50,439 bases of DNA from Thiotrichales bacterium (GTDB lineage: Bacteria > Pseudomonadota > Gammaproteobacteria > Francisellales > CACEW01). The position numbers and the translations under genes were made by a program. The notes beneath the pieces were generated by a model. The model made no database searches. It had not been told where the DNA came from and was given only the letters and a program-made list of their open reading frames with translations. The DNA is taken from contig CANJUQ010000013.1 of the NCBI GenBank assembly GCA_947478175.1, forward strand, positions 1-50,439, in the 5' to 3' direction. Of the stretch, positions 26,296 to 35,440 are shown piece after piece. Positions within the stretch are counted from its first letter, which is position 1. The number at the start of each line of letters is the position of its first letter.

Positions 26296-27224
26296 AAATT
26301 TTATTTCTCTCCGACCCGCTCGAAAATTTTAATATTCAAAAAGACAGTACGTATGTTCTGATGCAAGCCTGTTTTAAACGTGGGTTTAAAATATTTTCAG
26401 CAGGCATTGAAGATCTTTGGGCAGAAGGCCCTGAAGCGGGTGTGTGTGGGAAAAGTTTAAGTCTGAGAGAAGGTTTGGATTGGTTTGAATTAGGTGAAGC
26501 CCAAAAAATAAATTTAAAAGATTTTAAAATTATTTTTATGCGCAAAGATCCGCCCTTTAACATGAAATATATCTATGCGACTTATTTACTAGAGCTTGCT
26601 GAAAAGACGGGAGTAAAAATAATTAATTCTCCTAGAGCTTTAAGAGATGCCAATGAAAAATGTTTTATTTTGCAATTTCCTGAAGTGATTACGCGGACGT
26701 TAGTTTCAGCAAATCAGGCAGAATTAAAAGATTTTTTAGCCCAAGAAAAAACAGCAATTTTTAAGCCATTAGATGGCATGGGTGGTGCGTCTATTTTTAA
26801 AGTATCAGAGGGCGATCCTAATCTTGCAGTAATTTTGGAGTTATTAACTCAAGAGGGAAGTCTTCCCATCATGGCCCAGAGATATTTGCCAGAGATAAAA
26901 AATGGCGATAAACGAATTTTATTAATTAATGGTAAGCCTATTTCTCATGGCCTTTCTCGGATTCCAAAAATGGGGGAAACCCGTGGAAATTTAGCTGCAG
27001 GAGGGCGAGGTGAAGTGAATGAATTAACCCATCGGGAATATGAAATCTGCGAAAAAATTGGACCTAGATTAAAACAGATGGGGTTGGTTTTTGTGGGTTT
27101 AGATGTGATTGGGGATTTTGTGACAGAAATAAATGTAACGTCGCCGACCTGCGTTCAGGAAATAGAAAAATATTTACATCAGGATATTGCTGGAAAGATT
27201 TTGGATGCTGCCATTGGCGCTTAA
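26292..27224 (+). CDS. gshB: Glutathione synthetase GshB
   Basis: A 310-residue ATP-grasp ligase joining gamma-glutamylcysteine and glycine to make glutathione. The N-terminal substrate domain is seen in FMRKDPPFNMKYIYATYLLE, and the ATP-grasp domain in KPLDGMGGASIF (glycine-rich loop, about 157-168), MAQRYLPEIKNGDKRILL, RGNLAAGGRGE and VGLDVIGDFVTEINVTSPT. Length matches the family (about 315). It overlaps the ATPase gene by four bases, an unusual partner; gshA is not in the window. Cytosolic, redox homeostasis. Confidence 0.95.
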   Translation: MKILFLSDPLENFNIQKDSTYVLMQACFKRGFKIFSAGIEDLWAEGPEAGVCGKSLSLREGLDWFELGEAQKINLKDFKIIFMRKDPPFNMKYIYATYLLELAEKTGVKIINSPRALRDANEKCFILQFPEVITRTLVSANQAELKDFLAQEKTAIFKPLDGMGGASIFKVSEGDPNLAVILELLTQEGSLPIMAQRYLPEIKNGDKRILLINGKPISHGLSRIPKMGETRGNLAAGGRGEVNELTHREYEICEKIGPRLKQMGLVFVGLDVIGDFVTEINVTSPTCVQEIEKYLHQDIAGKILDAAIGA

Positions 27225-27265
27225 TAATCTGGTGAACTATCCCTGGTGCTTTGACTTAGAGTTGT

Positions 27266-27278
27266 TAGAATGCCGCCC
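27266..27278 (+). promoter_or_regulatory. -10 box and GC-rich discriminator of rnr
   Basis: TAGAAT (27266-27271) is followed by GCCGCCC and then ATG 27279. Transcription would begin at about 27278, giving an almost leaderless mRNA. The -35 is not obvious. Confidence 0.45.
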
Positions 27279-29501
27279 ATGAAAAAGAAGTACGCTCAAA
27301 AATTCGATCCAAATGCCGCCCTCGAAGCGGAAAAATATGAAGACCCGATCGCCTCTCGTGAATGGATTCAATCCTTACTAAAAGATGCTGGTCAGCCCCT
27401 TTCCAAAGATGACATCGCCAAATCACTGCAAGTTAAAAAAGAGGCAGCGCTGGATGCTTTGCATCGCCGCCTGCGCGCGATGGTGCGCGATGGTCAGTTG
27501 ATCTGCTCAAAACAAGGGCTGTATGCACCTTGTTTAGATTGCCATGAAGTTCGTGGTCTGGTTCAGTTAGTTGACGGTGAGTTTTTTGTTGAAAGCCCTA
27601 AAGGCGAGAAAGTTTTTATTCAAGATAAGCAACAATGCCGGGCTTTATTTCCAGGGGATGAAGCGACCTTAAAAGTCATTGGTGTGGATTATCGGGAAGA
27701 TCCTAGAGAATCTAGATCGTCGTCAGAAAGCACCCAGCGTTATATTGGCCAGGTCGTGACGGTTCATGCGAGAAATACCCGACAAATCGTCGGAAGATTA
27801 AATCAGGACCATGATGTTTTTTATGTCGTTCCTGAGAATCCTTCCTGGCTCCATCGAATTTTGATTTTGCCGGGCGAGCAGGGGACAGCAAGACGCAGCG
27901 ATATTGTGGTCTGCGAAATTATTGTACAGCCTACGTATCATACCCAAGCGGTTGGTAAAGTTCTGAATGTTTTGGGCGAGGCAGTCGATGTCAAAACAGC
28001 GATTCAAGCGGCCATTACGGCGTTTAGTATCCCAGATCAATTTAGTGTTGAGATTGAAAAAGAATTAGCCAAATATTCTGAAGAAGTTAGGCCTCAAGAT
28101 TTAAAAGATCGTAAAGATATTAGGCATCTTCCCATTGTGACCATTGATGGTGCAGATGCGAAAGATTTTGATGATGCCGTTTATTGTGAGAAGAAAAAAT
28201 TAGGTGGCTGGGTTTTATGGGTTGCCATTGCGGATGTGTCTCATTATGTCAATCCTCAGAGTGCCTTAGACAAAGAAGCTGAGAAGCGCGGAAACTCTGT
28301 CTATTTCCCTGATTTTGTTGTCCCTATGTTGCCCGAAAAATTATCGAATGGTTTGTGTTCTCTAAAACCTAAAGTAGACCGTTTATGCCTGGTTTGTGAA
28401 ATGCGAATTAGCAAAGCTGGTAAATTAACTAAGCATGAATTTTATCCAGCAGTCATGCATTCTCATGCAAGATTTACCTATGACCAGGTCTATGAAATTT
28501 TAACGGCACCTTATACGCCGTTGCATCACCAATATGCTGATTTATTGCCAGCACTGTATGAGCTCTATCATTTATATAAAGCCCTAAAACAAGCCAGAAT
28601 TGAAAAAGGCGCGTTGGATTTTGAGACAGTCGAAACCAAAATTATTTTTGATAAAACAGGCCGGATCAGTGAATTTGGATCGTATGTTCGTAACGAAGCG
28701 CATTGTTTAATTGAAGAGTGCATGTTGGCTGCCAATATTGCAGCAGCGAAGAGCTTAGAAAAATTTAATCAAGGTGGAATTTATAGAATTCACGAAGGCC
28801 CAAAACCTGAGAAAGTTGAAGATCTGAGAGTATTTTTAAAGCTTTCAAGAATTCCATTTTTAGCCAAGGGATTACCCACTACGAAAGATTTGGGTGATGT
28901 TCTAAGACAAGCCAAAGATCGACCTGATTTCAAAGTCATTCAAACTATGGTCTTAAGATCCATGAATCAGGCCGTTTATAGTCCTGAGAATTTGGGTCAT
29001 TTTGGATTGTCGTTTGATGCCTATGCCCATTTTACTTCGCCCATTAGACGATATCCGGATTTAATAGTTCATCGTTTGATTAAATCAGGCTTATTAAAAT
29101 CTGGGGTAAAAACTTCAGGTAGTCAGGTGTATGCAGGATCTTCTTTGAGAGAAATTTCAGAGCATTCGTCGGTGACTGAACGTCGTGCTGATGAAGCAAC
29201 AAGAGATGTCACTGGGGCATTGAAGTGCGCTTACATGAAACAGCATGTCGGTGATATTTTTGATGGCGTGATCAGTGGCGTGACCGGATTTGGGTTCTTT
29301 GTAACCCTAGGAACCATGCCGGTTGATGGCTTAGTTCATGTGACGAGCTTGGCAGATGATTATTATCACTATGATTCGGGCTCACAGACTTTGGTCGGCG
29401 AACGTCGCCGCAGAGTGTTTAGACTGGGTGATGCCATCAAAGTCAAAGTCAATCGCGTGGATATCGCGGGACGGAAGATTGATTTTGAGTGGGTGAAGTA
29501 G
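27279..29501 (+). CDS. rnr: Ribonuclease R
   Basis: A 740-residue 3'-to-5' exoribonuclease of the RNase II/RNB family, able to degrade structured RNA and involved in rRNA quality control. An N-terminal winged-helix region (SREWIQSLLKDAGQPLSKDDIA) and cold-shock domains precede the RNB domain, whose catalytic acids are in TIDGADAKDFDDAVYC (about 290-305); the AHFTSPIRRYPDLIVHRL block and a C-terminal S1 domain (GDIFDGVISGVTGFGFFV) follow. The Lys-rich tail of E. coli RNase R is absent. ATG 27279 is chosen over ATG 27270 because the latter overlaps the apparent -10 box. Confidence 0.93.
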   Translation: MKKKYAQKFDPNAALEAEKYEDPIASREWIQSLLKDAGQPLSKDDIAKSLQVKKEAALDALHRRLRAMVRDGQLICSKQGLYAPCLDCHEVRGLVQLVDGEFFVESPKGEKVFIQDKQQCRALFPGDEATLKVIGVDYREDPRESRSSSESTQRYIGQVVTVHARNTRQIVGRLNQDHDVFYVVPENPSWLHRILILPGEQGTARRSDIVVCEIIVQPTYHTQAVGKVLNVLGEAVDVKTAIQAAITAFSIPDQFSVEIEKELAKYSEEVRPQDLKDRKDIRHLPIVTIDGADAKDFDDAVYCEKKKLGGWVLWVAIADVSHYVNPQSALDKEAEKRGNSVYFPDFVVPMLPEKLSNGLCSLKPKVDRLCLVCEMRISKAGKLTKHEFYPAVMHSHARFTYDQVYEILTAPYTPLHHQYADLLPALYELYHLYKALKQARIEKGALDFETVETKIIFDKTGRISEFGSYVRNEAHCLIEECMLAANIAAAKSLEKFNQGGIYRIHEGPKPEKVEDLRVFLKLSRIPFLAKGLPTTKDLGDVLRQAKDRPDFKVIQTMVLRSMNQAVYSPENLGHFGLSFDAYAHFTSPIRRYPDLIVHRLIKSGLLKSGVKTSGSQVYAGSSLREISEHSSVTERRADEATRDVTGALKCAYMKQHVGDIFDGVISGVTGFGFFVTLGTMPVDGLVHVTSLADDYYHYDSGSQTLVGERRRRVFRLGDAIKVKVNRVDIAGRKIDFEWVK

Positions 29502-29508
29502 TTTCGTT

Positions 29509-32500
29509 CTATTCCAAGTCAAGTTCACCGCCATCCCATGTCCCGTTCAAACCAAAAGCAAAGGGATCTGGAAATTCATCATCATTAGGAACTGCAGCGC
29601 TAATCCTTGGAGCAAAAGCCATCGCACTTGCGCTGGCATCGGGTGGGGCAGCAGGGCGGCTGTCTTGACGCTTGAGGGGTCGGCTGTGAGTTAACTCCAG
29701 ATTTTCTGCTGGGCTGGTGCTTGTTTCGCTGCATCTTTTAGGTTTAAGCGTCTCAGCTCTCCACACTTGTAAAGTTATGGCACTTTCTTGGATAACTTGG
29801 ATAAGAGGATCAATAGGACTCTCTGGGAATGATGTAGCAAAGTCGCATAGACAAGGAAAAATCTGAGTCTTAAAGGCGATATTTTTTTTAATTTTTTCCT
29901 TATATTCAAAGCTCATTGAGCCTAATTGCGCTAGGGCGTAGAGAACTAATCCCTTGTTTTTATTCGAGCCACATACATGAAAAAAACGAATGAGCTCAGA
30001 GGTCAAAAACTCGAGAGAATGAGGCGCAATTAATTCTAATAAGGTCACTTGATATCTTTTGATTAGATTATAAAAAGCCTGAAGAATTTGAGATTGGTCA
30101 GGTTGGGTTGATTTCGAAAAAATCTTTAGAAGACAATTAAAAAAATATTGGATAGGTCTTTCTGATGGAGCTTGGCCTGAAGTTAATAAAAGTAGATCTG
30201 GAAGTGCAAAAAGATTAACCACAATATTTAAAACTTCTGCCGTTTCTGCTGTTCTTGTAATGGTTAGATGAGGCGACAATCGATTCTGGAGCGAGACCAA
30301 AGTGTTCTGATTTAGAATTTCTTTAATCATCACGGAGTGGTGGCGGGCCGCTAAGTCATTAATGGCAGCTAACAGCTCAGAAATAATTTCCAGACGGGGT
30401 ATTGCCAGGTCGAATACATTCTGCCCAAATCGATTCGAGTGAGAGAGAATTTTTTCTTGAATTCTTGGCGGGAATGTCGAAATGATGTCTAAAAATATAA
30501 CGGTGTACTCTAAAACCATATTTTTCAGGATAGCCATCATGAGAATATTGTTGCCGGCTACATCGTCAACTTGCATGAAAATTCTTATTTGAATATCTAG
30601 GGGAAAACTTTCTATTAGCTCCAAAAATCCCTCGACTGTATTAGACAGCAGCAAAATGGCGACCATGAGGGCATGACATCCTGTTTTATTCAATTGCATG
30701 AGAATTATTGTTTGAAATTCTGAAGGTAATACTGTCTTGATGAATGCCAAAGTTTCTAAAACAGTATGGACGGGTGCTGTTTTAAGCATCAGCGTCAATG
30801 GGGTTTCACCCTCGTGATCCTGTGTTGTAAAAAGAGTCACAATCGTTAAGTGAGAGAGTTTTTCTATGATTTTTAAAAGGGGGGTAATGCCTGCAGGTGA
30901 ATACCGAACCATTGTGAGCAAGAGATTAAAATTAACAATAACGGTCTCGGGTATTTCAGGTCGGAATTTTACAATAGAGAACGTAAAAAGACGGACTTTA
31001 TCCTCGTTTAGGGATCCACTGATTTGAGATTGTACTTCTTCAAAAATTTTAAAAAACAAAAGGGTAGATTGCCAATTACGCTTTTCAATTTCTTTATGGA
31101 AGAGTCCCGCAAAGAACCCGGTGAATGGGGTGAGTGATTGGATTTCTGGTCTTGTAACGAGCTTTTTCAAGAGAATGGACATGAATTCTGGATGAGAGGC
31201 GCCTGATTTAATATATCGAGTCCAAAGAGCTCGACATGTTTTTTCTCCAGACGAGGCGGTGAGCTCTTCAAAGAAATTGATCCTAGATAAAAAATCTTCG
31301 AGATGTTTGTGAGGCATTGTAAAGTTTGCAAGAAAAGACTCGATTGCAATGGGCTGGCAGGAAAAAATAGAGGACTGAGTCTCAGTCGCATGAATTCCCA
31401 TATCATCCCAGTCGATATCATCTTCAAAAAGTTCTTTAAGATGACAGATATCTATCACGTGAACCTGAACGAGGTTTTCTCTTAGTAATTTTTGAATCAG
31501 TATTTTTAAAATAGTAACCCAGGCAATATCCAAGATTTCTATTTGATCGAATTCATCGGCATCTTTAAAAGATCGAGTGATAAAAAAATTTAAATTGGGG
31601 TAGAGGCCAGCCCCGCTATTAGGAATAATTCCCTGAAGAATTTTTTTAAAGTAGGCATCAATTTTGAAATAGGCATCTGAAGCATACCCACCTGAACCTT
31701 CTGCCATCAGGCCGATATAGTCTAGAAAAAAACACTCTTCTCGAAATTTGGCCATGACGGTATTAATCACAAATAAGAAATGGAAACTTTGTTCAGTCAT
31801 GGATTTTTGTACAAAACGCGAAATGGGGGTTTCTTCTTGGAATAACTCTACGGGAGAATTAACTCCCGCACGGAGAAGCTCAAAAGTTCTTTGATATACA
31901 TGAGTAACATGAGTGTGGAGATGAACTTGATCTGCAGCTGCTGCGCCCTGCAGAGTACCCGCAGCTTTTAAGGCCATTTTTTTAGCAAGATCCCAGCGGA
32001 TTTCACACAAAATTTCACTCAAAGTTTGTGGTTTTGACATTCCTGCCACTAAATCACCTAGGCGTTCAGAAAGGCCTAAGGGGCAGTATTTTAAGCCCTC
32101 CATGATTTTAAGTTTTATTTTGATTTTAAGTTCATTAGAGACGGGTGGTAGATTAAATCCAATATCAAATTTACCTATCCATCGGGCATAAATAATTTTC
32201 AAATATTTTCTGGATTCCAGCTGGGCCGCAGAAGGTAAGTTTGGATTAGGTAGATCAAAACCGCAGTGGCCTCTTAATCTTGTTAGTAAGGTTATGCCAG
32301 GTGGTAATGCAAGCTCTTCAGGGACTTGAATGCCTTGAAATTGATCAAGAGCAGTCGCTATCAAATCGATAAAATTAGTCTTTTCTGACTCAGTCCACTC
32401 AGCGCGTGCAGCATCTAGTTCTGGGAGTGTGCTCACAGAAAAAAAAGCCAGTTGAAAGCCGGGCCAGATGAGGGGCTCGGGCGCTGGGGGAGTGACAAGT

Positions 32501-32526
32501 CTAGGAGGTTGTGGGGCGCCGCTCAT
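29509..32526 (-). CDS. Large protein of unknown function with ankyrin-like repeats (candidate effector)
   Basis: A 1005-residue protein I do not recognise. In the middle (about 590-720) are divergent ankyrin-like units, each with a TPLTLMLK / HALMVAIL / NILMMAIL / NVFDLAIP core spaced by 30-45 residues and separated by hydrophobic helices. The remainder is helical, with no signal peptide or clear membrane segment. The tail is low-complexity and Pro/Ala/Ser-rich, then acidic (DDEFPDPFAF...GGELDLE). ATG 32526 gives the N-terminus MSGAPQPPRL; the frame is open to a TTG at 32607. Neither has a good Shine-Dalgarno. It converges with rnr, with seven bases between the stops. Effector status is inference. 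Confidence 0.6.
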   Translation of the reverse strand: MSGAPQPPRLVTPPAPEPLIWPGFQLAFFSVSTLPELDAARAEWTESEKTNFIDLIATALDQFQGIQVPEELALPPGITLLTRLRGHCGFDLPNPNLPSAAQLESRKYLKIIYARWIGKFDIGFNLPPVSNELKIKIKLKIMEGLKYCPLGLSERLGDLVAGMSKPQTLSEILCEIRWDLAKKMALKAAGTLQGAAAADQVHLHTHVTHVYQRTFELLRAGVNSPVELFQEETPISRFVQKSMTEQSFHFLFVINTVMAKFREECFFLDYIGLMAEGSGGYASDAYFKIDAYFKKILQGIIPNSGAGLYPNLNFFITRSFKDADEFDQIEILDIAWVTILKILIQKLLRENLVQVHVIDICHLKELFEDDIDWDDMGIHATETQSSIFSCQPIAIESFLANFTMPHKHLEDFLSRINFFEELTASSGEKTCRALWTRYIKSGASHPEFMSILLKKLVTRPEIQSLTPFTGFFAGLFHKEIEKRNWQSTLLFFKIFEEVQSQISGSLNEDKVRLFTFSIVKFRPEIPETVIVNFNLLLTMVRYSPAGITPLLKIIEKLSHLTIVTLFTTQDHEGETPLTLMLKTAPVHTVLETLAFIKTVLPSEFQTIILMQLNKTGCHALMVAILLLSNTVEGFLELIESFPLDIQIRIFMQVDDVAGNNILMMAILKNMVLEYTVIFLDIISTFPPRIQEKILSHSNRFGQNVFDLAIPRLEIISELLAAINDLAARHHSVMIKEILNQNTLVSLQNRLSPHLTITRTAETAEVLNIVVNLFALPDLLLLTSGQAPSERPIQYFFNCLLKIFSKSTQPDQSQILQAFYNLIKRYQVTLLELIAPHSLEFLTSELIRFFHVCGSNKNKGLVLYALAQLGSMSFEYKEKIKKNIAFKTQIFPCLCDFATSFPESPIDPLIQVIQESAITLQVWRAETLKPKRCSETSTSPAENLELTHSRPLKRQDSRPAAPPDASASAMAFAPRISAAVPNDDEFPDPFAFGLNGTWDGGELDLE

Positions 32527-32730
32527 GGTGGAGGTCTCTATTTTTTTATTTTTTAGGGGTTCTAAAATCTGGGAGCGTGACTTTAAAATTTGAATTATTT
32601 TTTTCAATGATTTTCTAGCAAATCCAATAGATAAATAAAAAAGTGAATAAAAAAAGCATGACGAAGAGCCCTGTCTTTGGGATACTCCGCAGCTGTTTAA
32701 AAAATATAAATTTAAAAAGTAAAGTTAAAT

Positions 32731-33477
32731 ATGAGTCATGTCAGCCATTCTATTTTTGGACATCACGCCGTTCTCAGTGCTTTAAATTCCCCCGTGATTG
32801 TGATTCGGGAGATTTATTATTTGCAGGATCCCCATTCTTCTAAGTTGCAAAAATTATTAGCAGAGGCAAAAGCTAAGAATATTTTTATGAAGCCGTCAGA
32901 TCGGGGTCAGTTAGATAAATTAGCGTCAGGTGGAAATCACCAGGGTATTATTGCGATGGCAGAAAGAACCCGATCTTGGGAAGAGGGAGATTTGCTGGGG
33001 ATATTACAAGAAGCACAGGATTCTCAAACCGCCAGAATCTTAGTCTTAGATGGCGTTCAAGATCCCCATAATTTAGGGGCATGTTTAAGATCTGCTGATG
33101 CTTTTGGTATTAAAGCGGTGATTATTCCCAAAGATAAATCTTGCCCCATCACGCCTATTGTCGAAAAAGTTGCCTGTGGGGCAGCTCAGACCGTCCCTGT
33201 TATTCCAGTCACTAATTTAGCTAGAGCCATGAAAGAACTTAAAGACCATGATTTTTGGTTAGTGGGCTTTGCCGGAGAAGCCGATCAAACGCTAGATCAG
33301 GTCGATACTTCAGGGAATCTTGCGCTAGTCATGGGCGGTGAAGGCGAAGGCTTAAGAAGACTGACGAAAGAGCATTGTGATTTCCTAGTAAAAATCCCGA
33401 TGATTGGAACCGTTGAAAGTCTGAATGTCTCTGTTGCGACGGGGATAGCCCTGTATACAACACGGGCTATTAAATAA
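32731..33477 (+). CDS. rlmB: 23S rRNA (guanosine-2251-2'-O)-methyltransferase RlmB
   Basis: A 248-residue SPOUT methyltransferase. The N-terminal L30e-like RNA-binding part starts SIFGHHAVLSAL, and the SPOUT motifs are ILVLDGVQDPHNLGACLRSADAFG (two blocks, about 107-130), ALVMGGEGEGLRRL (about 197-210) and IPMIGTVESLNVSVATGIAL (about 218-237). These define the TrmH/RlmB group; the length and N-terminal domain favour RlmB (Gm2251). It lies directly upstream of the yceD promoter and is transcribed in the same direction. Confidence 0.93.
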   Translation: MSHVSHSIFGHHAVLSALNSPVIVIREIYYLQDPHSSKLQKLLAEAKAKNIFMKPSDRGQLDKLASGGNHQGIIAMAERTRSWEEGDLLGILQEAQDSQTARILVLDGVQDPHNLGACLRSADAFGIKAVIIPKDKSCPITPIVEKVACGAAQTVPVIPVTNLARAMKELKDHDFWLVGFAGEADQTLDQVDTSGNLALVMGGEGEGLRRLTKEHCDFLVKIPMIGTVESLNVSVATGIALYTTRAIK

Positions 33478-33502
33478 GGTTTTTTTAAATGGATTTTTTA
33501 AA

Positions 33503-33531
33503 TTGACACCCACAAACCCCGTCGGTATGAT
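33503..33531 (+). promoter_or_regulatory. Strong promoter of the yceD-rpmF-fab cluster
   Basis: A consensus TTGACA (33503-33508), 17-base spacer and TATGAT (33526-33531), followed by CCGCGCCCT and ATG 33541. The expected start of transcription is about 33538, so the message would have a leader of only a few bases. Confidence 0.85.
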
Positions 33532-33540
33532 CCGCGCCCT

Positions 33541-34098
33541 ATGAAAGAAGAACGACTCCCAATTTCTATTGATCCAGTGCGCTTCTCCAAGGCAAAACGT
33601 GTTTGTCATGGACGAGTGAAACTCTCTGAACTTCCAAGGCTTTTAGAATCTTTAGCCCCTGGTGCTGAAGAAAAAATCGTTGAGGCTGAGATGGGTTTTT
33701 CTGTGGACGAAGAGTCCCGCGTGGTCATTGAAATTAAAGTCAAAACGGTTCTTTTACTCGTGTGTCAACGTTGTTTGGGGCATTTTGAATTGCCCGTGAT
33801 AATTCAGCATTTATTAGCGCCTGTCCAAGGTTTTGATGAGGCTGAAAAATTACCCACGCATTTGGATCCGTGTTGGCTAAAAGAGGGCGTTGTTTCTCCG
33901 TTAGAGTTGGTAGAAGAAGAATTGCTGTTAGCCATTCCGCTGGTACCAATGCATGACGAAAAAGAATGCGAGAACGCGGGGATTCTAGAGCACTTAGCTT
34001 TTGAAACCCAAAGATCGTTCAGTGCGGAAAGTGCGGGAAAAGAGCCTAGAAATTTGGCTAATCCGTTTTCTGTATTGAGTGATTTGAAGCATAAATAG
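33541..34098 (+). CDS. yceD: YceD/DUF177 family protein
   Basis: A 185-residue DUF177 protein. The N-terminus LPISIDPVRFSKAKR and the central CQRCLGHFELPV and LDPCWLKEGVVSPLELVEEELLLAIPLVPMH (in parts) follow the family. Members are linked to 23S rRNA and ribosome assembly and almost always precede rpmF, as here. The start at 33541 agrees with E. coli YceD and sits nine bases after the -10 box, so translation may be leaderless. Two palindromic repeats separate it from rpmF. Confidence 0.9.
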   Translation: MKEERLPISIDPVRFSKAKRVCHGRVKLSELPRLLESLAPGAEEKIVEAEMGFSVDEESRVVIEIKVKTVLLLVCQRCLGHFELPVIIQHLLAPVQGFDEAEKLPTHLDPCWLKEGVVSPLELVEEELLLAIPLVPMHDEKECENAGILEHLAFETQRSFSAESAGKEPRNLANPFSVLSDLKHK

Positions 34099-34101
34099 AT
34101 T

Positions 34102-34129
34102 TGTAAGGGCGCAATTTATTGCGGCCTTA
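34102..34129. repeat. Short palindromic repeat, family A copy 4
   Basis: TGTAAGGGCG-CAATTTATTG-CGGCCTTA, an imperfect copy, in the yceD-rpmF gap, 16 bases before another copy in the same orientation. Confidence 0.8.
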
Positions 34130-34145
34130 TTTGTAGTTATAAATT

Positions 34146-34173
34146 TGTAGGGGCGTAATTTATTGCGTCCTTA
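34146..34173. repeat. Short palindromic repeat, family A copy 5
   Basis: TGTAGGGGCG-TAATTTATTG-CGTCCTTA, direct repeat of the copy at 34102. It ends 24 bases before the rpmF start, just ahead of its ribosome binding site. Confidence 0.82.
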
Positions 34174-34196
34174 ACTTGAGAACAGGAGTTAGCCTC

Positions 34197-34391
34197 ATGG
34201 CAGTTCAGCAAAACCGAAAATCACGTTCCAAACGAGATATGCGTCGTTCACATGATGCTCTTAAGCCTCAGGCTTTATCCGTCGACCAAGAAACGGGTGA
34301 AACTCATTTGCGTCATCACATGACCAAAAATGGTTATTACCGTGGTCGCAAAATGATTAATATGACGACCCCTGTTCAAGACAGCGAATAA
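34197..34391 (+). CDS. rpmF: 50S ribosomal protein L32
   Basis: A 64-residue protein with the L32 N-terminus [21 protein letters not shown] and the C-terminal [15 protein letters not shown]. The zinc-ligand cysteines of the C+ type are absent, so this is a zinc-independent C- form, as usual in gammaproteobacteria. AGGAG with eight-base spacing defines ATG 34197. Located between yceD and plsX as in most of the group. Confidence 0.95.
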   Translation: MAVQQNRKSRSKRDMRRSHDALKPQALSVDQETGETHLRHHMTKNGYYRGRKMINMTTPVQDSE

Positions 34392-34396
34392 ATTCT

Positions 34397-35440
34397 GTGA
34401 GCCAAGTTACAATCAGCATCGATATGATGGGGGGTGACCATGGCTTAAAGGTTACCGTTCCTGCAGTCAAAATTGCTTTGAGTCGTCACAGTGACGTTAA
34501 GTTAATTTTGGTAGGCGATGAGGCCCAGATGCGGCCTTGGTTAAAAAAAAATCGTCTATTGGAACATCCCCGCCTAGAAATTCAGCATGCCTCTGAAATC
34601 GTTGAGATGGGCGAGTCACCCTCGGGTGCTTTAAGAAATAAAAAAGATTCTTCCATGCGCGTTGCGATCAACACCGTGAAAGAAGGTCGTTCTCAAGCGT
34701 GCGTGAGCGCTGGCAATACCGGTGCATTGATGGCAACGGCTCGTTTTGTTTTAAAAATGCTGCCGGGCGTCGATCGTCCTGCCATTGTTTATGCCATTCC
34801 TACTTTGGATCACGAAACCAAAAAATATTCTTCAGTCTATATGCTAGATCTGGGGGCCAATATTGATTGCACTGAACAGCATTTGTTTCAATTTGGCGTG
34901 ATGGGGTCTGTGCTATCTCGCGCTGTCAATGGCATAGAAAATCCTCGTGTAGCTTTATTGAATATTGGCGTTGAAGAAATCAAAGGCCACCAAGTGATTC
35001 AAAATGCCGCCAAGTTACTGTCTGAATCAAAATTGGTGAATTACACCGGCTTTGTCGAAGGCAATGATATTTTTAGAAATCGAGCCGATGTCATTGTCTG
35101 TGATGGTTTCATTGGCAACGTCGCTCTTAAAACTATTGAGGGCGTGGTTAAATTTGTTGCTCAGACTTTTAAGATTTCGATTCATAAACATATTTTTAAT
35201 AAAATTTTGGGCTTGCTTTGTCTGCCTGTTTTGTCTGATGTCAGGAAAGTTTTTGACATGCGTCAGTACAATGGCGCAACGTTTATTGGCCTAAATGGCG
35301 TCGTGATTAAAAGTCACGGGAGTGCTTTGTCTGTACCTTTTGCGACTGCGATTTCTCAGGCCGTGCGCGAAGTCAAAGAAGGGGTCTTAGATCAAGTCAG
35401 AGATTCGATCGGATCTGTGTTGGTTCAACATGAAGGCTAA
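34397..35440 (+). CDS. plsX: Phosphate acyltransferase PlsX
   Basis: A 347-residue enzyme that converts acyl-ACP to acyl-phosphate, the first step in making phosphatidic acid by the PlsX/PlsY route. Recognised by the N-terminal ISIDMMGGDHGLKVTVPA, ACVSAGNTGALMATARF (about 104-120), and GFVEGNDIFRNRADVIVCDGFIGNVALK (in blocks). The start is GTG 34397, five bases after the rpmF stop, giving the normal N-terminus. fabH starts within its last 11 bases. Peripheral to the inner membrane. Confidence 0.95.
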   Translation: MSQVTISIDMMGGDHGLKVTVPAVKIALSRHSDVKLILVGDEAQMRPWLKKNRLLEHPRLEIQHASEIVEMGESPSGALRNKKDSSMRVAINTVKEGRSQACVSAGNTGALMATARFVLKMLPGVDRPAIVYAIPTLDHETKKYSSVYMLDLGANIDCTEQHLFQFGVMGSVLSRAVNGIENPRVALLNIGVEEIKGHQVIQNAAKLLSESKLVNYTGFVEGNDIFRNRADVIVCDGFIGNVALKTIEGVVKFVAQTFKISIHKHIFNKILGLLCLPVLSDVRKVFDMRQYNGATFIGLNGVVIKSHGSALSVPFATAISQAVREVKEGVLDQVRDSIGSVLVQHEG

